From: Brachybacterium tyrofermentans
Lineage (GTDB): Bacteria > Actinomycetota > Actinomycetes > Actinomycetales > Dermabacteraceae
Length of the DNA stretch: 64,000 nucleotides
NCBI RefSeq assembly: GCF_014897585.1
Contig: NZ_JABUXW010000010.1
Coordinates: 1 to 64,000 of the forward strand
Direction of reading: 5' to 3'
Shown: piece after piece, positions 13,964-22,687 of the stretch
Layout of the letters: every line of letters begins with the position of its first letter
Position numbering within the stretch: the stretch's first letter is position 1
The notes under the pieces: model-generated
What the model was told of the DNA's origin: nothing
Databases searched by the model: none
The model's input: only the letters and a program-made list of their open reading frames with translations
Made by a program: the position numbers and the translations under genes

Positions 13964-15163
13964 CTACGAGACGACTGATGCTTCGCCCTTGCCCAGACTG
14001 GAATCGTTGGCTACCGCTACGCTGCGACCGAACCGCACCGCCTCGTCGCGCATACCTTCCATGATCGCAAAATTGGCCAACACGATCTCGGGCTCATAGT
14101 CGAACGTCGCCCGGAGCTCGGACATCCGCCGAAGCATCTCCTCATCAGAGAGACTCTCCAACCATGCTGTGATCTGATCCTTCTCAGGCGCGTCTTGCAT
14201 CGCTCCGAGAGTCTCTCCCATATCTGCCCTCACCATGCGAGCGCTCAGGCGCTCGAGGTGTACCTGCGGAGCGGCCTTCGCTGACCCTCCCGCGAGCGAA
14301 CTCCGATCGTCTTCATGACCAACAGCAATTGCATAGCGTGCCGGGAGCGCGGGTACTACGGACGGAGCGCCGGTAATCAGCCGAGGGACCGCGACGGCCC
14401 GGACCCAGTGAGCAAGTTGGTCGAGCTCCTTCATGAGTACCGGCCACCTGGCGGTATCGGGACGGTTGATTCCAACAGTCGGGAAAAGAGTAACCATGAC
14501 CTTCGTCCCGATCGGGTTTTCGGCAATCACCTCCCCGACCTGTAACGGTGCCTCTGGGCGGCGCGGCAGGTCGCTAAGCGAGCTCGGCATTTGATCTTCG
14601 CGATACATCGCAGGAAGCATGACGGCCGTACTAGGAACAGTCCGGTGCTTGTATCTGTTCGTGTGGGCTGCCAGTATCGCTAAGGGGTGGTCAGAAGGGT
14701 CTTGAACTCGGTGGTATGGCTGCAAAGCGTCAATCCGCTCCAGGAGCTCACTGTCAGCTTGCAGCGAAGGTGGACCGTTCTTGCGCTTCGAAGCAATCCA
14801 TTTTTGGAAATTCTCGATTGTCTCATTGGCAGGTATTTCTACCTGCCGCGCCGCCTTGGCATCGAGATCCCCGTCTCGATACTCGACCTCAGCGAAGAGG
14901 GTGTGTTCGAGCGCATTGCGCAACCCGACCATCGCATCAACGACGAGCAACTGTACCTTGCGCGGAATCGGAGCCACACTCGCTACGACCGATTGACTAT
15001 ATTCCCCCACCGGTACTTCGGCGAGCTGGAAGATTCCGTCCTCCTGCGTCTGGAACGCATAGAGGACCTCGGACAAGTTGGCGATCACTTCGTCGGTATG
15101 CGCCAGCGTCGCCGCGACACCGAGGTGGTGGTCGGGGAGCCATGAATATTGGGAGCTCGTCAT
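13964..15163 (-). CDS. Uncharacterised protein with an RxxxxH (HEPN-like) motif
   Basis: I do not recognise this 399-residue protein. The start is uncertain: ATG 15163 is preferred because the sequence becomes protein-like there, but the frame is open to 15274. A helix carrying R-N-A-L-E-H at about residues 82-87 fits the R-N-x-x-x-H pattern of HEPN RNases, and a second cluster, H-T-N-R-Y-K-H, lies near residue 175. Hydrophobic strands alternate with charged helices, without membrane segments. It ends the minus-strand group that also contains a PD-(D/E)xK-like gene and the type I restriction operon, so a defence role is possible but unproven. Confidence 0.55.
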   Translation of the reverse strand: MTSSQYSWLPDHHLGVAATLAHTDEVIANLSEVLYAFQTQEDGIFQLAEVPVGEYSQSVVASVAPIPRKVQLLVVDAMVGLRNALEHTLFAEVEYRDGDLDAKAARQVEIPANETIENFQKWIASKRKNGPPSLQADSELLERIDALQPYHRVQDPSDHPLAILAAHTNRYKHRTVPSTAVMLPAMYREDQMPSSLSDLPRRPEAPLQVGEVIAENPIGTKVMVTLFPTVGINRPDTARWPVLMKELDQLAHWVRAVAVPRLITGAPSVVPALPARYAIAVGHEDDRSSLAGGSAKAAPQVHLERLSARMVRADMGETLGAMQDAPEKDQITAWLESLSDEEMLRRMSELRATFDYEPEIVLANFAIMEGMRDEAVRFGRSVAVANDSSLGKGEASVVS

Positions 15164-15283
15164 GGCGCAAACGTACATCCGAGCACCGACAAACCTCTCG
15201 GTTACGCCCGACACCCTAACGAGCAAGTAGATCGATCCGACGCTTGAGTCCGCCTTCGTGAACCTAGGAAGCACGCACGAAGA

Positions 15284-15961
15284 TCAGCCTTTTGCGAAGG
15301 CGAATATCTGGCTCAGCAGGGGTTCCAGCATGGGAATGGGGTCGTGCTCGTAGTGCGCACGCAGACCTTCAGCGAGCTCGGAGTAGGAGACGGTGGCCCA
15401 ATGATCGTGGCGGTGCGCCGGAACCATCCAGTCGTACATAGGGAAGGCCTCGTCCATGGTACGTTCGGAGGCGTCTAGGAGAACAGGATGGATGGTGGCC
15501 GCTGGATCGAACGGACCGCCCAGCAGACGCGTGTCGCCCGCTACGCGGGCGTCATCGATATCGCACAGCATCTTCTCGGTCTGCCAGAGGACTTCGTCCA
15601 TGCGCCCGAGCCTGGTCAGCTTCTGGTGTCCCGGCTGATTCGAGTTGGAGTCCAAGTGCTTGTTCTCCAGGATCAGCATGTGCGCCGACCCATCGGCGAC
15701 GAAGCCGACCATGAGATCGACCACCGAGCTGGGCCACCAGGCGGAGGTCACCTGGATCTGATTCCAAGACTGCCCGCACAAGATGTTCAGCAGCGGTGCC
15801 GCGCTAGAGCGCTGCAGCACCGCGGCCAGGAGCAGCCCTGAGATCGGGTTCTCCAGAGTCCATTGCCCGTCCACGACATCAATGCCGTGCTCACGACACC
15901 AGGCGAGATGGGTGCGGGCTGGGGCCTCGTGGCGTCTCTTCTGTGCAACGGAAGCTGACAT
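15284..15961 (-). CDS. PD-(D/E)xK nuclease superfamily-like protein
   Basis: The 225-residue product has Asp82 in V-V-D-L-M-V-G-F followed by L-I-L-E-N-K at about residues 96-101, the D...ExK arrangement of PD-(D/E)xK nucleases of the type often found in mobile islands, then a glutamine-containing helix. The start is set at ATG 15961 because AAAGAGG stands at 15974-15968, six bases before it; the ATG at 15967 touches that site and would not be used. It follows the hsd operon on the same strand, so it may be an accessory or a separate defence gene. Confidence 0.6.
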   Translation of the reverse strand: MSASVAQKRRHEAPARTHLAWCREHGIDVVDGQWTLENPISGLLLAAVLQRSSAAPLLNILCGQSWNQIQVTSAWWPSSVVDLMVGFVADGSAHMLILENKHLDSNSNQPGHQKLTRLGRMDEVLWQTEKMLCDIDDARVAGDTRLLGGPFDPAATIHPVLLDASERTMDEAFPMYDWMVPAHRHDHWATVSYSELAEGLRAHYEHDPIPMLEPLLSQIFAFAKG

Positions 15962-15985
15962 AGTCATCCTCTTTCATGAGTCATA

Positions 15986-16129
15986 TCAGGGGTACATAAG
16001 TTCCAGGGCGGCCTGGGTGAAGTCGGCGACGAACACATCGATCTCCCGATTACTTGCCCCGACGCGCCTCTCAGCGGACGCCTGGGGAGCCGCACGGATC
16101 AGATCGGTGGAATTCCTCGATCCCGGCAT
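15986..16129 (-). CDS. Small ORF or gene remnant between hsdR and the nuclease-like gene
   Basis: This 47-residue frame starts with ATG at 16129 and ends 24 bases before the next start. The second half reads R-E-I-D-V-F-V-A-D-F-T-Q-A-A-L-E-L-M-Y-P, which looks like the folded end of a longer protein. Upstream the frame closes quickly, and another short open stretch lies before it (16130-16291). The 300-base gap may therefore hold the remains of a degraded gene. Low confidence. Confidence 0.3.
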   Translation of the reverse strand: MPGSRNSTDLIRAAPQASAERRVGASNREIDVFVADFTQAALELMYP

Positions 16130-16291
16130 CCGAAATCAGTCGGGATGCCTACGCCGATCGTGTAGTCGAGCGAGTCTGTTCCGCCCGTACGGTGAGCCAG
16201 GGATAGCCGCAGTTGTCCTTGCCGAGCACGACACCCAGATGCGAGTCGACCCGTTCTTTGAAGGGGCTGACTGCTCAGGATTTCACTCGAG

Positions 16292-19200
16292 TCACGTCGC
16301 CGCGCCTCCGACGTCGGTAGCGCCCAACTGCGAGGCAACTCGGGCTGCCAATGCTGGGTCATCGTGAATGCGGGCGACGACATCGTCAGCGACCTTGTCC
16401 ACGTCAATAGGCCCGCCAAAACTGACCGCTTGCGCAGGCACGCGTTGGTTCGCTCTCGAGTGGAAGGCGCTTTCGCCGTCGTCGCCGTAAGCGGTGAGAA
16501 CGTGGTCGAAGACGAGCTGCACTTTCGAGCTGAAGATGTCGAGCGTGTAGGACGACTCCGGCAAGCCTTGGTCCAGGATCTGCCGGATGGTGCTGTCGAC
16601 ATCATTCTTCACGTCAACCTTGCGACGCCAATCCTGGACGAGCTTGTCGTGCAGGTGCTCCAGGAGTTTCCTTGCGCTGGCCTTGACAGTCTCGCGCTCG
16701 TCGTCGGTAAGAACGGGATCGGGCTGGGTCAACAGATCAAAGATCGCGAGCTCTTCCTCCGATAGTCCCTCGCGGGCCGAGCGCTCTTCTTCCGCTGTCA
16801 ACGTCTGCGACAGCTCGATAAGGCGTCGCAGGTACTCGTCGATGTTCACGCTGCCGGCGTTGTAGTCGTCGATCAGCTTTTCGATCCGCTCGACCAGTTC
16901 ATACCGGGTTGGGTTCCGAGTGGCTGATGCGATTGCCTTCTGCCGGAGTAGCTGTGCCAGCCGGTCGGTCTCGGCGCGCTTGCGACCAGCGAACTTTGCC
17001 GCCAACCCCTCGAAGTCGATCAAGGACAGGTCGATTAGGGGGTCAGGTTTGGTTCCCTCTGCAGCAGCCCGGATGACGTATTCTTCCGCTCCGACAGACC
17101 GATCAAGCAGCGCGTCGACCGCATCCGTAACGGTCCGGATGTCGGCCTTGGGTGGGCGCGTGACCTCGGTGATCCGTTCGGCGACTACCCGAATGGCCGC
17201 AACATTCCGCTGCTGGGCAGCTGCCCTCGGGTCCGGCAGGAGAGCCTTGAAGAGCTTGCGTGCCTGGCGAGCTCCCTCCTGGAACTCGGTACGGGTTTCC
17301 TCGTCTACGAGGAGGGCCTCGACGGTCGCGTTGCGCTTGGCGATATGAGCGAATCCCTCGGCGTCGCGCATCGCAGCAAGGTCGACCCCGATGCTGGAGC
17401 AGAATTCGAAGACCTTGACCACGGCTGCATCCAGCTCTGCAGCGAGGGCATCGATGATCTCGATGGGTGACTCACCGACGCCCGCGGCTCCGTAGATCGC
17501 CAGCGCCTTCTCCAAGTTCCTGAAGACTCCCACGTAGTCGACAATCAGTCCGTTGTCCTTCTCGGGGAAGACGCGGTTTGCTCGAGCGATCGTTTGCATC
17601 AGCGTGTGGTTCCGCATCGGCCGATCGAGGTAGATCGTTGAGACACTGGGCGCGTCGAAGCCGGTCATCCACATCGCGCAAACGAAGACCAATCGCAGGG
17701 GGTCCTTAGAGTCCTTGAACTTCTCGGCCAAGTCTTCTCTGTTCATCCGATCACGATGGGGCCGAATGTCGAGCCCAAGGTCGTCGAGCATCTTCAGCTC
17801 GTTCTGGCTCTGCGAGACCACCACCGCCATGTCGGTGGTTTCCATCAGCTCGATCCGCGATGCCAGCCACGGCCGCTCAAGCTCGGGCAGTTTGTCGTGC
17901 TTAGTTCTCAGCTCTTCCAGATGCACAGTCCAGGCTTCCCTGACCAGGTTGTACATCCGCACGGCCGCCGCCTTGTCTAGGCCGACGTACATTGCCTTGC
18001 CTGTGAAGCCACGCCCAACGAAGTGGGAGACGAGGTCCTTCGCGATGGTCTTGAGGCGGTCGGGCCGTGTCAGCAGCGTGTACTGCGTACCGAATGCCCG
18101 TGCGAGCTGCCCCTCCGCGTCCTCGTCGACCTCGGCCTCCTCTAGGAGGGCGTTGAGGTCCTCGGAGAAATTCTCGTTGACCAACTGAAGCTCAGGTATA
18201 CGGTTCTCGTAGTACAGCGGCACTGTCGCGCCATCCTCGATGGCGTCACGGAAGTTGTAGACGCTGACGTAGTCACCGAACTGCTCGCGCGTAGCCTGTT
18301 CCTTGCCGGCGATCAAAGGAGTGCCGGTGAAGCCCATCATCGAGGCATTGGGCAACGCGGTGCGCATGCTGAGTGCGAGGGTGTCGTACTGGCTGCGGTG
18401 CGCCTCGTCGGTGATAACGATGACGTCGGATCGAGTGGAGAGCACAGGCATCTGCCGCTCCCCCAGCGCCTTGGAAGGCTGGAACTTCTGGATCAGCGTG
18501 AACACGTATCTGTGGTCAGCCGCCAGCAGCTCACGCAGATGCGCGACAGAACGAGCATGGACATTTGCCTTCGGCGAGATCGCGCCGGCGTCGGCGAACT
18601 CCCCATGAAGCTGGGTGTCGAGCTCGGTGCGGTCAGTGACCATGACGAAGGTCCACTTGCCCGCCAGCCGCCGCAGCACCTTCTGCGTAAACCAGAGCAT
18701 GGACAGCGACTTGCCCGACCCCTGTGTGTGCCAGAAGACGCCGAGACGCTTGTCTTGCTCGGCACGCGCTCGATGCAGGTTCTCGATCGCCGCGTTCACA
18801 CCGAGGTACTGGTGCGAACGGGCAAGCACCTTGATCAGGCCGCCTGGGCGCTCCATGTACGCAACGAAGTTCTCGAGCAGGTCCAGCAGAACCGCTGGGT
18901 CACAGGTGCCTCGAAGTGCAGTCTCCAGGGCGACCTCGCCGCGGGTGCCGTGTGCGTCAATGACCTTCCAGTCGTTGAAAAACTCCCGCGGCGAGTAAGT
19001 CGATCCGACCTTGGCCTCGTTGCCGTTGGACAGCAGCACGAAGCAGTTCGGTATGAACAGCTGAGGGATCGTGTCGCGATAGTCGGTCAGGTTGTTGTCG
19101 TAGGCCGCCTTGACCGACTCACCCGGCTCCTTGAACTCCATCAGCACGAGTGGGACACCGTTGACGAACAGAGCCAGATCGAGTCGACGGCTGTGTAGTT

Positions 19201-19624
19201 CGCCCTTAATCCACATCTGCTGTACGGCCAACAGGTCATTGTTCGAAGGATTCCTCAGATCGAGGTATCGGAGTATCTCGGTCTGCTTGTCACCGCGACC
19301 GTCGGCCCACTCAGCGCGGTAACCGTCGCGGAGCAGGTCATGCACCTCACGGTTAGCCCGCACCCGGTCCATGGCTGATCGGTCCTTGGTGAGCACCTCG
19401 ATGGCTTCGTCGATTGCGGTGTCCGGCACGCGCTCGGGGTTGAGCTGGCGCATCGCGACGCGCAGACGGTGCGTGAGCACAACATCGCGTCGGGAGTCGC
19501 GACCCAGGGTGCCCTGGGCTCCCAGAGTTTCCTGGAAGGCATCCACAGCGGTCCAGCCAAGTTGCTCAAGGAGTTCGATGCTCGGCTTCTCGACGTACCA
19601 ATACTCCGGACCGGTAGGAGTCAT
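16292..19624 (-). CDS. hsdR: Type I restriction enzyme, HsdR subunit
   Basis: HsdR is the ATP-dependent translocase and nuclease of the type I complex. The 1110-residue protein has the N-terminal nuclease site with Asp150 and E-F-K at about 164-166, Walker A T-Q-G-S-G-K-S at about 301-307, the D-E-A-H box near 407 and further SF2 motifs, then a C-terminal helical region. Size and domains are complete. ATG at 19624 overlaps the hsdS stop (TGATG); GTG at 19627 is an alternative. It is the last gene of hsdM-hsdS-hsdR. Confidence 0.96.
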   Translation of the reverse strand: MTPTGPEYWYVEKPSIELLEQLGWTAVDAFQETLGAQGTLGRDSRRDVVLTHRLRVAMRQLNPERVPDTAIDEAIEVLTKDRSAMDRVRANREVHDLLRDGYRAEWADGRGDKQTEILRYLDLRNPSNNDLLAVQQMWIKGELHSRRLDLALFVNGVPLVLMEFKEPGESVKAAYDNNLTDYRDTIPQLFIPNCFVLLSNGNEAKVGSTYSPREFFNDWKVIDAHGTRGEVALETALRGTCDPAVLLDLLENFVAYMERPGGLIKVLARSHQYLGVNAAIENLHRARAEQDKRLGVFWHTQGSGKSLSMLWFTQKVLRRLAGKWTFVMVTDRTELDTQLHGEFADAGAISPKANVHARSVAHLRELLAADHRYVFTLIQKFQPSKALGERQMPVLSTRSDVIVITDEAHRSQYDTLALSMRTALPNASMMGFTGTPLIAGKEQATREQFGDYVSVYNFRDAIEDGATVPLYYENRIPELQLVNENFSEDLNALLEEAEVDEDAEGQLARAFGTQYTLLTRPDRLKTIAKDLVSHFVGRGFTGKAMYVGLDKAAAVRMYNLVREAWTVHLEELRTKHDKLPELERPWLASRIELMETTDMAVVVSQSQNELKMLDDLGLDIRPHRDRMNREDLAEKFKDSKDPLRLVFVCAMWMTGFDAPSVSTIYLDRPMRNHTLMQTIARANRVFPEKDNGLIVDYVGVFRNLEKALAIYGAAGVGESPIEIIDALAAELDAAVVKVFEFCSSIGVDLAAMRDAEGFAHIAKRNATVEALLVDEETRTEFQEGARQARKLFKALLPDPRAAAQQRNVAAIRVVAERITEVTRPPKADIRTVTDAVDALLDRSVGAEEYVIRAAAEGTKPDPLIDLSLIDFEGLAAKFAGRKRAETDRLAQLLRQKAIASATRNPTRYELVERIEKLIDDYNAGSVNIDEYLRRLIELSQTLTAEEERSAREGLSEEELAIFDLLTQPDPVLTDDERETVKASARKLLEHLHDKLVQDWRRKVDVKNDVDSTIRQILDQGLPESSYTLDIFSSKVQLVFDHVLTAYGDDGESAFHSRANQRVPAQAVSFGGPIDVDKVADDVVARIHDDPALAARVASQLGATDVGGAAT

Positions 19625-20841
19625 CACGCCACCGCGCTCTCGCCGGTTGAGACTGTAGAAACCACCGCGTCCAAGTCGAGAGTCGAAACATCGATCTGCC
19701 CCGCTACCAGCTTCGGAAGGAGCAGATCACGCACACTGACCAGCGAAGTTGACTGTCGTTGAAGAACTACGCCCTCCTCGAACATCGGCAGTACTACTTC
19801 GTCCCATTGCGCAATGAGGTCGGCTGGTGGGCAAACCGCGGGCATCGCATGTACGACCCTTCGATCAAGCGTGGGCACCGCCGCACCAGAGGCCGACCGC
19901 CGAAGGTCGAGGTCGTCGAGCAAGAAGTACGCAAACCTCGGAGTCGCGAGTCGGAACTCCTTCACCCACAGGGACGTGTTCAACGGCCAGAAGTCCTCCG
20001 GAACGTAGTGGACAACACCGACGGTGCCGCTTCGTCCAGTTGTCACACCGGGGCCGACGGCCTTCGCCACATCATGGGTGCCTTGAACGCCCGATGCACC
20101 CATGACGTTTACCAGGCCAGGAGCGCGATCCTTCGTCGGTAGGTCGAACCCACGCTGCAAGAAGACATGTGAGTCAACACTCTCTACGGCCCACCCCTCA
20201 GGAATCGGGCCAAGGGCAGACTCGACCATGGGCGCGTCTTCATGGCCGGGATAGCGGAACTTCACGAACCACTCGCGGTAAATGGCCCGCGCCATCTCCT
20301 CCAGCACCTCAATCCGCCGCCGGCTGTTCTCAATCAGGTCGTCGATCGCCCTGAGGACAGCACCGATCATGGCCTGAGTGGCCCGGTCAGGGATCCGCAC
20401 CGGAACCCTCACGAGCGTTGACTGCGTTAGGTACGGCAACGCGGTGCCTGTCGCTGTGGCCGCGAAGTCAACGGTGTTCATGAGGTAGTGGAAAAGTTCC
20501 GGCTCCACCAGCTCCCTGGCAGGGACTGCCCCCATCATGTTGTTGTCGATGACCGTGTCGCGGATAAGCATTCGCACGCGATTTTGCTTCAGCGCTTCTC
20601 CAATCTTCGCGAATACCGTCGTCCCCGTAGAGAAGGGCTTCAACTTCAGTCGTTCCGCCTGCTCCGATGTGACCCAGTTGTTCGCCTCTTGGACTAGCAC
20701 TCGATTACCAGACAGGTTCATGTCGCTGACCTTGATAAACGGCATATCACCTTCGGAGCGGCCTTGCTCAGCGGCCTTAAACGCGTTCCCTGCACGGAGC
20801 GTGCAAATGTCTCCGAGGGCGAACTCCTGCCAGAGGCTCAT
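19624..20841 (-). CDS. hsdS: Type I restriction-modification specificity subunit HsdS
   Basis: The 405-residue protein has the two target-recognition domains and two helical spacers typical of HsdS: the first helical segment around residues 165-195 (A-I-D-D-L-I-E-N-S-R-R-R-I-E-V-L-E-E-M) and the second at the C-terminus (L-V-S-V-R-D-L-L-L-P-K-L-V-A-G-Q-I-D-V). It sets the DNA sequence recognised by the methylase and nuclease. It overlaps hsdM (ATGA) and hsdR, so all three are made together. The recognition sequence cannot be read from the protein. Confidence 0.95.
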   Translation of the reverse strand: MSLWQEFALGDICTLRAGNAFKAAEQGRSEGDMPFIKVSDMNLSGNRVLVQEANNWVTSEQAERLKLKPFSTGTTVFAKIGEALKQNRVRMLIRDTVIDNNMMGAVPARELVEPELFHYLMNTVDFAATATGTALPYLTQSTLVRVPVRIPDRATQAMIGAVLRAIDDLIENSRRRIEVLEEMARAIYREWFVKFRYPGHEDAPMVESALGPIPEGWAVESVDSHVFLQRGFDLPTKDRAPGLVNVMGASGVQGTHDVAKAVGPGVTTGRSGTVGVVHYVPEDFWPLNTSLWVKEFRLATPRFAYFLLDDLDLRRSASGAAVPTLDRRVVHAMPAVCPPADLIAQWDEVVLPMFEEGVVLQRQSTSLVSVRDLLLPKLVAGQIDVSTLDLDAVVSTVSTGESAVA

Positions 20842-22388
20842 GCTCTGATAATCCCTTGAACGGCCGAATCGACCTTTGCGCGCAGCACATCGGCCTCGTC
20901 ACCCAGCATCGTGAACACCTCGTACAGCGCTTCGAGATCTCCGATGAAGTCCACGTCGCTCTCGTCGACTGCGGCGCTGCCGGCGTAGCGGCCCGGGTTG
21001 AGACTCCAGCCCTGAGCTTCGATTTCGGCGCGGGTGGCAACCTTGCACAGACCTCCAACGTCGACGTACTTCCCGTCGGGAAAGTTTTCCGACACCAGTG
21101 CTTCGCTGCCTTCGTTGGTCTCTACGTGCTCCCCGCGGTAGAGACGGACGATGTTGGCCAAGAACTCGATCTGCTCAGGCAAGAAGTCGCGATGGGCGCG
21201 GTCGATCTGGCGAAAGATCTGCCGGGCGTCTAGGAAAAGCACAGTGTCCTCGCGTGGACTCCCGACCTTGGCTTTGTCGAGGAACCACAGGGTCACCGGG
21301 AGGGTCACGGTGTAGAAGAAGTTGGAGCTGATCGCGACCATGACGTCGACAGTCCCGGACTCGACGAGTTGCTTGCGGATCTCCTTTTCGGAGTGGCCCG
21401 CGTCGCCGGCGGAGTTGGCCATGACGAAGCCGGCGCGGCCCTTCGGGGAGAGCGCTGCGTAAAACTCCTGAATCCACAGGAAGTTGCCGTTGTCGGCCCT
21501 CGGTAGCCCAAAGGGGAACCGCTTGTCACCGGCCAGTTGGTCCTTCTTGATCTTGTCGACGTTGAAGGGCGGGTTCGCCATCACGTAGTCGAAGGCACCC
21601 ACGGCGCTGTGGGGGTCCTCGTAGTAGCTGTTGGCCTGGCGAATGTCGCCGGAAAGTCCGTGCAGTGCCAGGTTCATCTTGGCCAGTGGAACGGTGTCCT
21701 CGGTCTTCTCAGCACCGAAGACCGAGAGCTTGCGACTAGCAGAATCGTGGTGGCGCTCGACGAATTTTGCGCACTGGACGAACATGCCACCCGAACCACA
21801 CGCCGGGTCGAACACGCGGCCTTCGAACGGTTGCAGGATCTCGACGATGAGTCGGACGATGGAGTACGGGGTGAAGTACTCGCCACCGCCCTTGCCTTCC
21901 TGGGCAGCGAAGTTGGAGAGGAAGTCTTCGTAGATGAATCCGAAGGCATCACCCTCGAGCTGGGTTGGCAGCGGCGCGAAGAGCCGCAGCAAATCGATCA
22001 GTGTCGAGCGCTCTAGCTTCTGGTAGCCCCTCGGCAGGATGTCTTTCAGCTCCGGGTTGGCGGTCTCGATGGCCTTGACCGCCTCGTCGGTAGCCTTGCC
22101 GACATCGTCGCCCTCGGGCAGAGCCACCAGACTCGACAGCCGCGACTCGTCCGGGACGAACAGAACAGACTTCGCCTTGTAGTCCGCGATGGTCGAGGGG
22201 TTGCGGGCACTAGCCGTCGCTTCGACCTCACCACGCACAGAATCGAATCGGTTTTCGGCGTACGCGAGAAACACCAGGCCCAGCACGGGGTCGCGGTACT
22301 GGACGGGGGTGAGCTTCGAGTTAGCGCGCAGTTCATCAGCAGCGGCCCAGAGCGTCGCTCGCACCTTAGCGAGGTCAGTAGTCTTCAT
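20838..22388 (-). CDS. hsdM: Type I restriction-modification DNA methyltransferase HsdM
   Basis: The protein of about 516 residues is an N6-adenine methyltransferase. It has the N-terminal HsdM helical domain, the SAM-binding motif D-P-A-C-G-S-G near residue 195 and catalytic N-P-P-F near residue 273, followed by the N6-MTase core. ATG 22388 is used; GTG 22394 two codons upstream is possible. It is the promoter-proximal gene of the operon and would protect the host. All motifs are intact, so a functional type I system is likely. Confidence 0.96.
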   Translation of the reverse strand: MKTTDLAKVRATLWAAADELRANSKLTPVQYRDPVLGLVFLAYAENRFDSVRGEVEATASARNPSTIADYKAKSVLFVPDESRLSSLVALPEGDDVGKATDEAVKAIETANPELKDILPRGYQKLERSTLIDLLRLFAPLPTQLEGDAFGFIYEDFLSNFAAQEGKGGGEYFTPYSIVRLIVEILQPFEGRVFDPACGSGGMFVQCAKFVERHHDSASRKLSVFGAEKTEDTVPLAKMNLALHGLSGDIRQANSYYEDPHSAVGAFDYVMANPPFNVDKIKKDQLAGDKRFPFGLPRADNGNFLWIQEFYAALSPKGRAGFVMANSAGDAGHSEKEIRKQLVESGTVDVMVAISSNFFYTVTLPVTLWFLDKAKVGSPREDTVLFLDARQIFRQIDRAHRDFLPEQIEFLANIVRLYRGEHVETNEGSEALVSENFPDGKYVDVGGLCKVATRAEIEAQGWSLNPGRYAGSAAVDESDVDFIGDLEALYEVFTMLGDEADVLRAKVDSAVQGIIRA

Positions 22389-22409
22389 TGCCACAGGATA
22401 TCTGCGACA

Positions 22410-22434
22410 GCTGACAGATTGGCCAGTAGTCAGC
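22410..22434. promoter_or_regulatory. Inverted repeat upstream of hsdM
   Basis: GCTGAC (22410-22415) and GTCAGC (22429-22434) are perfect 6-bp inverted arms separated by 13 bases, in the 134-base divergent gap between hsdM and the small plus-strand gene at 22529. It could be an operator or leader hairpin for the hsd operon. No clear -10/-35 boxes were identified. Confidence 0.25.
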
Positions 22435-22528
22435 TTCTCGATACAAGCGGGACTGAGGAGTGAGTCCGCAGCTGCCAGCGGGCTAGCCTCCCTACTAGCT
22501 TCGTGACGAGTCGACCGAGGAGGATCCG

Positions 22529-22687
22529 TTGCCTGACATCACCGAGACGCCCGAGTTCGAGGAATGGCTCGACCGCATGATTGACCGGTTCCCGGCCCCT
22601 AGTCCCGAGGTCGCACGGCGGCTTGTAGACCTCCTCGGCCCCGAACACGGCGACGGCCCCGCATCTGACGAGTCGACCGGCAACTAA
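22529..22687 (+). CDS. Small acidic protein convergent with the serine integrase
   Basis: The 52-residue frame starts with TTG at 22529, six bases after GAGGAGGA (22517-22524), a strong ribosome-binding site that supports it. The product is acidic and helical (T-P-E-F-E-E-W-L-D-R-M-I near its start). It ends inside the integrase stop region, overlapping by 4 bases. Small proteins of this shape occur beside integrases in other actinobacterial elements as far as I recall. A recombination directionality role is possible but untested. Confidence 0.5.
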   Translation: MPDITETPEFEEWLDRMIDRFPAPSPEVARRLVDLLGPEHGDGPASDESTGN

